Shown here piece by piece: positions 11,851 through 21,989 of a stretch of 64,000 nucleotides of DNA (the first letter of the stretch is position 1; each line of letters starts with the position of its first letter). The notes beneath the pieces were generated by a model that was not told where the DNA came from, did no database searches, and saw only the letters and a list, made by a program, of their open reading frames with translations. Origin of the DNA: Toxotes chatareus (taxonomy: Eukaryota > Chordata > Actinopteri > Toxotidae); the NCBI GenBank assembly GCA_016801885.1, contig CM028901.1:15201095-15265094 (forward strand), given 5' to 3'. The translations under genes were made by a program, and so were the position numbers.

Positions 11851-13019
11851 ACTGACTGCAAGGCTGGGATTTTAGTGTCATGGTTACACTGGTATTGCAG
11901 CTTCAGGGTTTCTGATGTGACGCACACTGGCCCAAAAAACATTTTTCCCATCATCATCAGAATTTCATTCATTTGGAAAATGTAGAAGAGCCATTTGATG
12001 AAATTATTTTGTCCCATTCATGTCACCAGGAAGTCAGTCCTGGACGAGCATGCGCTCAACTGGCTCAGCTGGAGATTTGCCCTAAAAATGCTTACACATG
12101 AAGAATCCCGTGAAATAGAAAGTGATTTAAACAAAAAGTGAATCCAGGAAATGCTGTGGAGAGACATAATTTTTAAAGAAGCAGCCTGTTGACTATGGCT
12201 TAGCCTATATAATTTACAAAATAGAGGATGCATTATTTACTGCGGGTAAAGTAAAGTGCTTTGGCCTCAAGATACCAGTTTCCTTATCTGATTCTCCATT
12301 GGGCTATTTCTGCTACTTGCTTTCACTGGTGCTATTAATGAGCAGAGTAGGCATGCTGGCTGAATTGCTCTAATTACCTCCATTAGTGTGCATTTAAAAT
12401 CTGAGAAATTCAGCCCAGCAAGACTTCAGTGAAAAGCCGTCCTATGAAAGCAGCTGAACAAGATTTGGATTCATGCTTCTAATCCTCTTTACCCAACTTT
12501 GTATAAGTCTAACATGTTCTAATTTGTCTCCCTTTCATCTCTGATTACATTTAAATGCCCTGTATGGGTCTCCCAGTGCTGCATTGAATTAATCTGCAGT
12601 ACAGTATCCAAGGCAAAGCTAAAAACAAGCTGGTTTGCCTCTGTCAACATCTGAACCAGGGGCCAAATTTCCTTACAATCTGTGGGTCTGTATCATCAGG
12701 CCTGTTTCCACTTCCTCTCTCAATGGCAGACCTGGGACTGCATGTAGATGTCTATAACAGAAGCACCACGTTTATCATTTCCAAAATGTAAAAAACAGAA
12801 AGAGTTGTTTTTTTTCCCATGTGCGACCCAAGAAGAGGAGAAAAAAAACAGAAAAGGTCTGTTCACTGACAGAGCATCTGAGCAGCATGTGGATACAAAA
12901 AAACCCAATTCTTGCCAACAATTCAAAACTGCCAAAGAATAAACAAGCATTTTATAGTCAGTTTTTAGAGGAAAAAAGTAGTGACAGCTGGGTGATTTAA
13001 CAAAGAAATTTCATCTTAC

Positions 13020-13145
13020 CTGGCCTGTCACTCAGTCAGCGTTACTGGAGGTGTCAGTCTCTCTCTGCCTCCAGCACCCACAACCTGAATCAGCACCAGG
13101 GCAGCATCATTATCAGGTGATAATAATCCAAAATATCCCCACTGC
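13020..13145 (-). other. col22a1: col22a1 non-coding first exon (5' UTR)
   Basis: A strong donor, GACAGGCCAG|GTAAGATG, at 13020 can splice to the acceptor at 10429 just upstream of the signal-peptide exon. The upstream edge near 13145 is inferred only from the TATA-like box at 13171-13178 and the usual spacing of about 30 bases. No ATG-led frame of note is seen in it. Confidence 0.55.
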
Positions 13146-13170
13146 GGGCGCCAGAAATCAAGATGAGATT

Positions 13171-13178
13171 ATTATATA
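13171..13178 (-). promoter_or_regulatory. TATA-like box for col22a1
   Basis: The minus strand reads TATATAAT, within ggattatataataatctc. It lies about 150 bases upstream of the first-exon donor, which is a reasonable place for a TATA box. AT-rich DNA produces such matches by chance, so this rests on position. Confidence 0.4.
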
Positions 13179-15039
13179 ATCCAGGGTGACAATCCAGTGT
13201 ACAGTGTTGTTAAAAAGTGAGATGAGGTGAGCTTCAGCAACCTTGTGGATGGGTGGAAGCAGTAGGAGGGAACTACGAGGGGGGAAAGTGTTGGGTTTCA
13301 CTGGGGGATGAAGTGGCTTCTACTGTTCTCAGCTGGGCTGTGCTCACACATAAAAAAAGGCTGAGAGGCACAGCCAATTATAGGCCCAACTTTCTGGATA
13401 TTTTTGGCCTTTTTTTTTTCTTTTTTTTTTTCCCTCTCTCCTTCATGGCTGCACCCATCTGAAGTGTTGCCCTCAAAGAAAAGGCACGGCTTCTTGGCAA
13501 CCGCCTCAACTGTCCGGCCTTTGCCACTGCGATAGCCACAGCGGAGCCGCCCTGGGGCCGGTGGTGGGCCGGGCCGCCTTGGCTTCAACCAGCCACACAC
13601 TTATGAAGAAAGGCTGTATTTAAGTTGGGGAAATGATTACAGAACACTCGTGCTTGCAGCTTTGTGTTAAATGTCTGTCCTTGCACTGACTTACAGTAAA
13701 GCTCTGTGATCTATATTATTCATGTTGAGCTGTTTTGACAAGTTTACAATCATTTAAGACCGCACATCTTTCATTTTTTAAATACGTTTTCATATAAATC
13801 ATATAAAATGTATATCTTTTTATTTATTTACTTGACTCGGAAGTTACTCATACTTTTTGTTCTTTCTTTTCTTGTGTCATGACTTTTTACTGTTTTCCTT
13901 TTTCCCAAATCCTAATTTCCTCATAGATGATGAATGTTTTATTTTATCCAAAATCCATTTTGTAGAACTTATTCTTTATTTACACCAAGCGAACACTCAC
14001 ACAAAACACAATACAAGTTCTTATATTTCACCCTATGATTTTCCTACTTCCTATCCTGTCCTCGTTGATGGAAAACACAGTCAGTGCTGTCTGCGAACTC
14101 GTAGATTTACATGTGTTTTGTTGTGATATACACTTTTAGAAGATGAGTGTGATTCACATTCAGTGTACACTGATGTCCTTATCATGTGTGGTCATGCTCC
14201 TTGGCAGGAGAGGAAGCTGCAGTGAAACACAGCAGCTCAGTCTGTGTCAGACATCCTGCCTGGCAGCCAGTCTGTGTTTCTCCTCTAAAGTCCTCTGCAT
14301 CACAAGTTTCATGTTGGCAGCTCTTGGTTGAAGATCCCTCTGTAAAGTGTTCCTACAGCTGTCGCCACATGATTTTGCTGCATTAGGAAATACGTCCAAA
14401 TCTGCTGCGGAGCTGTCGAAGCACCAAAACACTCTAAAACACAGTGTCAATATTTGAATGTCATGGACAACAAACACGTTAGCCATTACATCCTGGCCTA
14501 TTTACAGTGCCTTTGTAGCCAAGGAAAGTGAGCGCAGGCCAGGCTATGTATAGGCTCAGCGTGTAGTGGATGGGAAGTGGGCTGATGATTTGGGGCAGAT
14601 GCACGTTATGAGTGATGGTGTCAGTCTGAGGAACCGTCTGTCGCCTTATGTGAGAGGGCTAAAGAGGTGACCAGAATGGAGGGTGAGCGAGAGGCTGTGG
14701 GCACTATGTAGTGTTGGAGAAAGCCATCTGTCATCTGATAGACAGCCAGCTTTCAACCTCCCACATCACAAAGAGGCTATGCTTCCGAAATATGTTCAAA
14801 ATATTGATGTGTGTATTTGTGTGGAAGCAGAAAAGCATCTGCGTTAAACTTTTAAAGGAAAAACCCATTTCAAGACTTTAAGATAGAGTTTTCACCACAC
14901 CACAGTAACAGCCTCATTCATTTTACACATTAGTAAAATTATCTTTAGATGCACGCCCCCAGTGGTAATGGGAAATTCAAAGCAGGTAGGTTGCCTGTAG
15001 ACGTATACTTTTCTCCTGTGAGAGAGAAGTTTTAAAGCT

Positions 15040-15240
15040 GCACTAATCAATGTTTTTATTTTAACAAGGGATCAAATGGCCACACTGACATCAAAGTCAG
15101 TTTGCATGTGTTGTGGGGAGTAATACTGGATATGTAAAAAGTTGTATAAAACCTTTTGTGGCTCTAGAGGGAGCTCTGTGATGTCTGATAAATTTATTCA
15201 AGTGACGTCATTTGAGTCAGTGGAGTTAGAGAAAATGTAG
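15040..15240 (+). repeat. dispersed repeat beginning TAAAGCTGCACTAATCAAT
   Basis: The start, taaagctgcactaatcaat, recurs with one change at 52921 (taaagctgcagtaatcaat) and more weakly at 36484. The interior (catcaaagtcagtttgcatg, gtgatgtctgataaatttat) resembles a percomorph interspersed repeat from memory. Class unknown. Confidence 0.55.
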
Positions 15241-16099
15241 CCTGACAACAGTTGCTGTCCTCCAAGACTTTTCAAAACCACCTTTTAATTCTACAGAGGG
15301 TATAATTATATACTGCTACAAGAGCAGTAGATACTTAACAGAATTAAGAGAAAACACCATGTTTTAGCTTTAAAAAAAAAAATACACCTCTGAACAGTAA
15401 ACTGTGACACAAAGCCCAGTGGAACAGAAGCTATATTTTGCCAGTTTTGGCCCTACAGGACACCACAGTGCTCAGCCTGTGTTCTGGTCTGATGCTCCTG
15501 AGTGAAAGACAAAGGAAAAAAACATTTTTAACATGTTCATCCTCTTCAGTGACATTAGGTTTACTAAAAAAAAAAAGCACTGAAGAAAGAAAGATACTCT
15601 TTGTAACAAGGAAAAGAAATGTCTTATTCTATGACTTTCACATGTCCTGCAAACATGTAGAAGTCATATAATGTACAATTTATTTGACAAAGATGAGCTG
15701 ATGAATGAACCAGGCGATGCATAAGAACACAGACAGTGGGACCAAAAGCCTGTTTTAGGTTGAGTTATATCTCCTGTCTGGTCAGATCAAGCATCATTCA
15801 TGGGGGAGTTTGAGCATCACGCAGATCTTCCAGCGTGCAGAGCATCAGAGGACCATCAGACAACAACAAAAACTCCTGCTGAGAGCTGTAAGTCATGTTT
15901 CAAATTAGAAAAGCAGAAATACTGAAAATGGATCCGTCAGAGAAGAGTGAACGGTGAAGGTAAATTGAAAAACACTGGGAGAAATGAACATGGGACATTC
16001 AACAGTTGGGTCATCATCACATAATGATGTCTCCTGATAGCTGGTTGATCAGTAAAGCCATTTAAAATGATTTGTCTAGGAGGCATTTTTTGTGCTGTT

Positions 16100-16130
16100 T
16101 AGCTGGTCCCTGCTCAACAGGGACCAGCTA
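16100..16130. repeat. perfect inverted repeat, 13-bp arms
   Basis: tagctggtccctg, then ctcaa, then cagggaccagcta: arms 16100-16112 and 16118-16130 are exact reverse complements. It stands alone with no adjoining coding sequence or T-run, so its role is unknown. Confidence 0.9.
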
Positions 16131-17083
16131 CAGTGGTCTAAGTTTTCGTGGTTTGTGCCAGAGGCCTCACTTTGTGCTTGTGCCTGCTTCACCTAATTGA
16201 ATGAGAGCATACTCTGATCTGGGGAATAGCTTTTGGAGATGGGACAGTCCATAACTTAGAGCGACCTGGCACATACTTTCTATAAAATACTGTTCATTTA
16301 TTTATTTATTTTTTTCTATTTTGGGAGCGCGAGGGAAAGTCCACCAGACCATTAACGAACTTGAGATCATTCTGGCTTTGTGCCAGCAGAGTGTTAGTGA
16401 AACACACCTCTGCTGCACTGCTGATTCCCACAGAGATTTCACCATTGTACGCTGTATGAGGAATTTCATTTAACATAGAAAACAAAAAGAAAAATCGGTA
16501 ACATTTCAAGTCCCCCCATTTAGTATTTGTAAGAAGCATTCTGTATCTGATATACAGAAAATCTGCATATCAGATATTATTTTTTCCTAAACTCTGTATA
16601 CAGCTTGGGTGAGTGGATAACTAAAGGAATTTTGACAAATAAATGCATTTATTTAATGATTTTGTGTTGTTATTAGTCATAGTCGGGAAGAACAAAAATG
16701 AAACAACACAATGAAAGAGTCAGGGCCTGGGGTAAGGCTACATGAGGAACGGATTGTGTTTTTTGTTTTTTTTTTTACTCTTTCTGATGTGCATCATGTT
16801 TTTTGTTAACTAGCAGATATGGTAGATTACTGCTGACAAGAAAGCAAAAATTATCAGTTGTTTATTTGCTTTGCTGAATTTTGAGTAGAAAAGATGAATA
16901 AATTAAAAAAAAACTTGCAAACGAGATTCTAAAATGTCCTTTATTTGCTTTTGTTGTCATGTGTAATTAGAAAGAACAAAACCAGTTTTGTAGAGTTGAG
17001 ATATTTGTGCTCATTAAAAGGACTACTTCTATAAAGCAGTTTGTAATGGCACAGACTTAGAAAGCATCTGATGCTCAGTTTAC

Positions 17084-17089
17084 TTTATT
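17084..17089 (-). terminator. polyadenylation signal AATAAA
   Basis: The minus strand reads AATAAA (plus strand TTTATT) about 145 bases beyond the stop codon of the uncharacterised gene at 17232. The spacing is normal for a short 3' UTR. The hexamer is common in AT-rich DNA. Confidence 0.5.
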
Positions 17090-17231
17090 TGCTTCATGTA
17101 TCCTTGACATCACTGTGTGTTAAACTATGGATTAGCTGTTTCTGCTGGGTCTCTTCATGATACGAGTGCATCGCTAAGCATGACAACATTCTGCAAAGTT
17201 CCAAGCTGCAAACGTGAAAGATCTGTTTGAA

Positions 17232-18341
17232 TTACAGCTGGAGCTGCTGCAGAGCGACTGCATTGTTATGCTTTGTGATCAAGGGCTTTTTCCTCTTTAA
17301 TCTCCAGTTAGAAGCACTTGGCTTCACACTGTCAAGTGCATGTTCACCACTTCCACCTTCAGCCAACTGGCGGTTCAGAGAGCATCTTGCAGATTGCTGA
17401 CTGCAAACCTCCTGATGGCTGTTCCTGCTACTTCCGTGCTCCCAGCAGGCTGCAGGAAGCTCCTTGATGCTTTTTCCAGCGTACGGCTGCCTTCTCAGAG
17501 CCTTCTCCACCCGCTGCCCTTTGCCTTGGACACCCTGGGCCACCTTGGCTTCATCTGCAGATAATCCCCCTGTTGACGTGTTTGAATTGCACTGATCCTC
17601 TTCTAGGCACTGTGTCCTCCTCAGCCTCAATCGCCTCCTGCCCGTTTCCAGCTGGAGGGTGCTGGGGATCTGCCGTGTCACCTCTCCATCACGTGTGGCC
17701 TGAGCTTTAACTTGGGGAGAAAGTAAAGGAGGGGCAGGTTTGTTACGCAGAGGAGCTGGGGTACCTCGACACACCACATCTTCCAGATGCCTGTCTCCAT
17801 TCTTCTCTATGGGGCTGGAGCGTCTCAGCTGGGGCCTCGAGGATCTGTTTTGCTGCTGTGCTTTGAGTGGCTGAGCAGAAGCAGAGGGACACACCGTAGC
17901 TTTTACAGGTCTCTGTCTCACACAGGACTTCACCCTCCTTGTCTGGGCCTCATTCAGTGTCACATCCGGCTTAAAAGAAGCAGGTTTGACTTCTTGCTGG
18001 ATAACCTTAAGTTTTTGCCTTTGAGCCTCCCTCAATTCCTCTGGCAGCTCCAGCGGGGCAAGCTTCAGAGGACGTCTCACAGGTTGATTCTCGACCTCTC
18101 TCTCCAAGTCAGGCCTGGGCGACTTGAGCAGCAACAAGTCCAACTGTGCCGTGCCCTCCTGGGTCGGCGGAGAGGCCGTAAGCTGACCCACTGCCTCCTT
18201 TCCATGTGTCGCTGACAGATGGAGACCAGGTGTTTTTGAAATGCTGCCATTTTTAGCTGCCAGTCTGAGGTTTTTACCATTCAGATGCAACATGGTATTT
18301 TTAACTTGGATGGTTAACATTTCTTCTCGCTGGGGAGCCCC
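17232..18341 (-). CDS. uncharacterised protein, last coding exon (369 codons)
   Basis: I do not recognise this gene. A 1110-base open exon begins right after the acceptor tctcttttgttcag and ends at TAA (17232). In-frame translation starts GAPQREEMLTIQVKNTMLHL and ends ALQQLQL. The product is basic and polar, rich in Arg, Lys, Gln, Ser and Pro, with no membrane segment and no signal peptide visible in this part. A predicted helix lies around PEELREAQRQKLKVIQQEVK, flanked by Pro/Arg-rich, probably disordered sequence. It joins in phase 0 to an exon at 19487, giving KKEMFAKP followed by GAPQREE. The 1.1-kb open length, clean splice signals and a poly(A) signal downstream support a real gene. It lies between col22a1 and kcnk9 on the same strand. 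A nuclear, centrosomal or cytoskeletal scaffold would fit the composition, but that is a guess. Confidence 0.7.
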   Translation of the reverse strand, partial: GAPQREEMLTIQVKNTMLHLNGKNLRLAAKNGSISKTPGLHLSATHGKEAVGQLTASPPTQEGTAQLDLLLLKSPRPDLEREVENQPVRRPLKLAPLELPEELREAQRQKLKVIQQEVKPASFKPDVTLNEAQTRRVKSCVRQRPVKATVCPSASAQPLKAQQQNRSSRPQLRRSSPIEKNGDRHLEDVVCRGTPAPLRNKPAPPLLSPQVKAQATRDGEVTRQIPSTLQLETGRRRLRLRRTQCLEEDQCNSNTSTGGLSADEAKVAQGVQGKGQRVEKALRRQPYAGKSIKELPAACWEHGSSRNSHQEVCSQQSARCSLNRQLAEGGSGEHALDSVKPSASNWRLKRKKPLITKHNNAVALQQLQL

Positions 18342-19486
18342 CTGAACAAAAGAGACATCAGTGACTCATTCCAGTCTTATTTCAAGTCTTTTGAGCTTGT
18401 GGCTTCTTATCCAATTCATAACAAGTGCAATACTAAGATAAATCATTTCTGAGGCACACACTATAAGAATTTAGGGTTAACTTTGGTCCCTGAACCTAAC
18501 CCTATTCTTAACTAATGGCTGTAATGGTGTTAATCATTTATTCATTTATGCTTTTGAGCCATTAATAAGGCCAACTTCAGGACTGCCAGGTAAAGGAAAA
18601 TCCCTTTGGTCAATTTGTTATTTAGAACAATCACTCTGGATCTGAAGCAAGCAGTTAAGAATGTATATTAAGTCATTGCAAAATGATTTGTTCACTGAAA
18701 TCAATATGTTGGTGTTGGACCAAATGTTTTGCAGCTCTTTTCTAGGACAGTGGTTCCTAACCTGGGAGTCGGAACCCCTACAAAGGGTCATGAGATGATT
18801 TCCCAAATCAAAAGATTCAAAGTTACTGAAGCAATATTAAAATACTTGTTGATTAATTTTGTCATTCAACTAACTGACTAACTGACAAATAGTCACAGCT
18901 GTGGATGGATAAAAAGACCAAACGAAATGATTTGAACTAAAAAGCATTAACAAAAGATTTATTAACTATTAATAAAGCCATTAGTTATAAATGATGCCCT
19001 AGTGGAAGGTGGTAGCATAGCATTTTGGGTTGGTTTTTTTTTTGGAACAGAGAATACTGCAAAAGGCAACTACATTTATACATGAACCTTGACTTTAACG
19101 CTAAACTCTAAACAGAAACAGAATATATATACATGTGTAATATGTTACACATATGTAAATTATATGCATGATTAACCAGCAGTGTCCAATGTTTTCTGAC
19201 CTCTTAGCAGATTTTTGCTCTGGTAGAAAAAACTAATAACCATTCATATGTACAGATATCTACAAAATTTTCCCCTTTAAGAATAAGCACAATGCACATT
19301 TGCATGTAGTGTCATAACATACATACTTCAAGCAGCTGAGAGGATGGCTGGGCCTGTATATTAAAAGCATGCTCCCTCACTTTCAATGCATACCACCTAA
19401 ACTAATATCGGTCTCATCGATCAGTGATAAATAGTCTAAACCTAGATAACATGTTGTTGATGAGATACCACAAGATGGATACTCAC
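18342..19486 (-). other. intron of the uncharacterised gene
   Basis: This intron is 1145 bases, with donor AAACCT|GTGAGT (GT at 19485-19486) and acceptor ttttgttcag (18342-18343). It contains a hAT-like transposon end at 18748. Confidence 0.65.
18748..18830 (+). mobile_element. hAT-like transposon terminal fragment
   Basis: The segment starting cagtggttcctaacctggga followed by gtcggaacccctacaaaggg resembles the terminal repeat of hAT (Charlie-type) elements, CAGTGGTTCCCAACCTGGGG followed by GTCGGGACCCC (from memory). A second copy with a related start lies at 20166. I could not place the opposite end. Confidence 0.6.
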
Positions 19487-19747
19487 AGGTTTGGCAAACA
19501 TCTCTTTCTTGATTTGTTGTTCAGTGATTTCTTGCAGTGCAGTGGTAGAATCGTGTTGTTGTCCTTGCGTTTGTTTGCTCCGTGCCACCTGGTCGCAGGC
19601 AATGACACTGTAGCTGGAATAGGTTTTAGCAGCCTTAATGTAATTAAGCAGATTAGGGTCACAGTGCAGCACAGTGATCTCTAATGATCTCCAGCGTAGT
19701 GGCAGCCAATGTGCACACTCATGGCACAGACCTTGTTCAGTTTGTTT
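19487..19747 (-). CDS. uncharacterised protein, upstream coding exon (5' edge uncertain)
   Basis: The donor AAACCT|GTGAGT at 19487 fits in phase 0 with the exon starting at 18341. The convincing coding part runs up to about 19672 and reads LHCDPNLLNYIKAAKTYSSY, SVIACDQVARSKQ, then ALQEITEQQIKKEMFAKP. The frame stays open to 19747 and includes a Cys/His-rich stretch LCHECAHWLPLRWRSLEITV, but contains no ATG, and no clear acceptor is visible. Another frame starts at an ATG at about 19713 and stops soon (MSVHIGCHYAGDH). The true boundary therefore lies somewhere between 19672 and 19747, or translation begins in an exon further upstream. I do not recognise the domain. Confidence 0.5.
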
Positions 19748-19914
19748 TCATTATCCTCAGTGGGATTATATGTTAATATAAAATAAGTCGCAAGTTGCTG
19801 CTCAGATGATAATGAAGAACTTCAACATAGCAGGAATTTCTGTATTTCACTGACCACTAGATGGTGCCAGAGACCTCCTTTGCATATCAGCATCAGCAGT
19901 GGAGTTTTGTGGCC

Positions 19915-19943
19915 TCATCATCATCATCATCATCGTCGTCGTC
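19915..19943. repeat. trinucleotide repeat (CAT)n(CGT)n
   Basis: Six cat units are followed by three cgt units. It is a simple sequence repeat in non-coding DNA upstream of the exon at 19487. Confidence 0.9.
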
Positions 19944-20165
19944 TGTACAACACAGCCAGCTGTCAGGGAGCTGGAGGAGGGCAGAACAACAGAGCCTCAT
20001 GTTTAATGAGACATGTTAAATTTTAATATAATGTGTAGACAACATTAGTGTTTCCATTCAGTTCCCCTTTGACACATTACAAAATATCATAAACATTTTA
20101 AAAATTAATATAAATATCATATAAATATCATGTTATCACTATATGGAGTATTCTTGAGAATATGT

Positions 20166-20397
20166 CAGTGGTTCCCAACAGTGACCCAAGAAAACTTTGA
20201 GGAGTCACCAGACAATTTGGTTACACAAAATAATAGATTACATTTTTGCATTGTTTTCCCCCCCTCAGGCCTCTAATGCAACCACATAAAACATTTTAAG
20301 AAGGAAAATCAGTTTTTGGTAAATAAACCATGATGAGGGGTCACAAGGACACACTAACTTTATTAAGGGAGTCAGCTAAAAAGGTTGGCAGCAATAG
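20166..20397 (+). mobile_element. short non-autonomous hAT-like element
   Basis: The left end is cagtggttcccaacagtgac. The right part has gatgaggggtcacaagg and ends aaaaaggttggcagcaatag, which is roughly the reverse complement of the left end. The pattern of CAGTGGTTCCCAAC with an inverted GTTGG...CACTG end is typical of hAT elements as I remember them. At about 230 bp it cannot encode a transposase. Confidence 0.55.
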
Positions 20398-20513
20398 TTT
20401 TCTTCCCCATGGAACTCATTATTGAATTGCTCCTTAATGCTAAATGACAAAGGAAATTACTATTTTATTATTATTGTTATTATTATTTCATGAAGCGCAC
20501 TGATGAGATTAAT

Positions 20514-20750
20514 CTAGGTAAAAGCCTTTATATTTCCACTTGACTGCACGTATGACACAGAAGGATTTTGAAACCTTGGAGGTGGATGCACAGAGGATGA
20601 AGGTGCAGTAACTCTACTCTCCCAGAGATGTCCTTTATATTGTTTACATTCACTGGACAAATTCTGTTCCAAGCGGTGATGCTGGTAATAGTTTTTCAGT
20701 ATGAGTATCTTCAGACGGGCTAGATAAGACAATGATGCGGTGTGTGTTGC
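20514..20750 (-). other. possible further exon upstream of the uncharacterised gene
   Basis: After a good acceptor (atattcctgcag|GCAAC) the frame is open for 78 codons to a TAG at 20514. It reads ATHTASLSYLARLKILILKN, then YYQHHRLEQNLSSECKQYKG, HLWESRV and a Pro/Ser-rich tail. The composition looks protein-like. Possible donors inside it (GGGAGA|GTAGAG, TCATAC|GTGCAG) are weak, and I could not connect it in phase to the next exon with confidence. It could be an alternative terminal exon or chance. Confidence 0.3.
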
Positions 20751-20759
20751 CTGCAGGAA

Positions 20760-21625
20760 TATCTGCAGATCTTAATCACTTTCAGACAGCAGCTTGTTTC
20801 AGATTTTGGCTCCATCGCTCCCACGTCAGCCTCATTTTTTGTATTTACAGGCAGACTGTCGCAGAGTTTTCCTGCGATGGATGAGACTTGTGTCAGTGTG
20901 CAGTTATGCCTCCTACAGTAGATCCATTTTTCATCGAGCAGACAGACTCAATCATCATTGAAAATCTACTGCTCTCCGTTGTCTCATTCTCTCATTCTCT
21001 CGCCTCGGGCCCCCGAAAAAAGCAGCATGTCAGCACCTACTTATTGCGATGCTTCATCATATCATTGGTACGGTGGAGATGGTCCCACTGCAGAACAACT
21101 TGGCTCTGCTTACATGATCATTTAAGATGCAAAATTACAGGCTTAACGCCAAGAGAAGGCCTTAACGCCCCTCTGCCACTGTTCTTATTGTGTCGTCCTC
21201 TGCGTTGCCTGACGTTCATGGCTGACAGTATAATTACCGCGGTGTGGGAAGGGATAAAAAGGGATGTTGCCTGCTCATTCTCCCACCTACTGAACATCCA
21301 GCTGCACTGCACGGGGCCACTCAAAGAGAATAAGAGGGTCACTGGACTGCAGATATTTTATCAGTCAAATTCTGGTGGTCAAAAGGCTGCTTTGACGTGG
21401 GTCTTTGAAGAGTAATGAAATACTTCTATGTTGTTGTGTCCATATTCAGCAATGCCTTAGACATTGGATTAATTTCAGGCAAAAAACTTTACAATTACAA
21501 GGATTCAAGAACTAAATGAGCTTCATAAATTGTGTGAATTATATAAATATTCATTTCAGGTTTTCCACAGGTTTTACTCATTGAACATTTAACTCTTTTA
21601 CTCACTGATGGATAGAAAAGGGTTA
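20760..21625. other. non-coding stretch upstream of the candidate exon
   Basis: The stretch has more even base composition than its surroundings. A 175-codon plus-strand open frame (20888-21415) shows no domain, and splice sites do not support it. It might include the promoter of the uncharacterised gene, but I see no clear core-promoter element. Confidence 0.3.
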
Positions 21626-21629
21626 GGGT

Positions 21630-21980
21630 TAGCTTGCTTGCCAAGAGTTAGATGAGAAGATTAACATCACTTTCATATACATGTACTGTTTGTTAGTTGC
21701 CAGATGATAAAATAATGAGATGTAGGGTCTTACTCATATCCCATTATTTTATTATCCACATTATTTTTACATTTTGGTCTTTGTAAAACTGAAACAAATG
21801 AGATATAATGTGTTATTTATAGGGTATTAAATGTGTTGGTAAGCAGAGTTTGTTACCATCAGACAGAGGTAGGATGGTTTTCCCCCTGATTTCCATTTCC
21901 CAAGATGTCAAATTAGTCCTTTAATCTTACTGCAAGAAAGTCGCATATTTCCCAAGATGTCAAATTAGTCCTTTAACACT
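21630..21980 (+). repeat. dispersed percomorph repeat copy with a duplicated end
   Basis: The left part, gcttgccaagagttagatga followed by gaagatt, and the right end, tttcccaagatgtcaaatta followed by gtcctttaa, match from memory the interior and terminal inverted repeat of a common percomorph element. The right end is present twice, at 21895-21924 and 21947-21976, as identical 30-base direct copies offset by 52 bases. Confidence 0.65.
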
Positions 21981-21989
21981 GAGACGTAT

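Larger units (their letters stand above)
10429..13019 (-). other. col22a1: col22a1 5'-UTR intron
   Basis: The intron runs from the donor GCCAG|GTAAGATG (13018-13019) to the acceptor ctttccacag (10429-10430). It contains two adjacent perfect or near-perfect inverted repeats (11491-11602) and a dispersed repeat (about 11655-11850), listed separately. No other gene is visible. Confidence 0.7.
13179..17083. other. intergenic region between col22a1 and an uncharacterised gene
   Basis: I see no gene in this 3.9-kb stretch. It holds a CT-rich tract near 13409-13443, a GC-rich block at about 13490-13590 just upstream of col22a1, a dispersed repeat at about 15040-15240 and a 13-bp inverted repeat at 16100-16130. 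The GC-rich block carries open frames on both strands without recognisable domains. Confidence 0.6.

Noticed and set aside
13298..13600. 100-codon minus-strand open frame rich in Pro, Arg and Lys
   Set aside because: It is produced by a GC-rich block plus a CT/GA-rich tract. No domain, splice context or plausible start supports it.
17787..18215. 142-codon plus-strand open frame
   Set aside because: It lies entirely opposite the better-supported 369-codon minus-strand exon and looks like its shadow.
20888..21415. 175-codon plus-strand open frame
   Set aside because: No recognisable domain, odd composition and no splice support; most likely chance in a more GC-balanced stretch.
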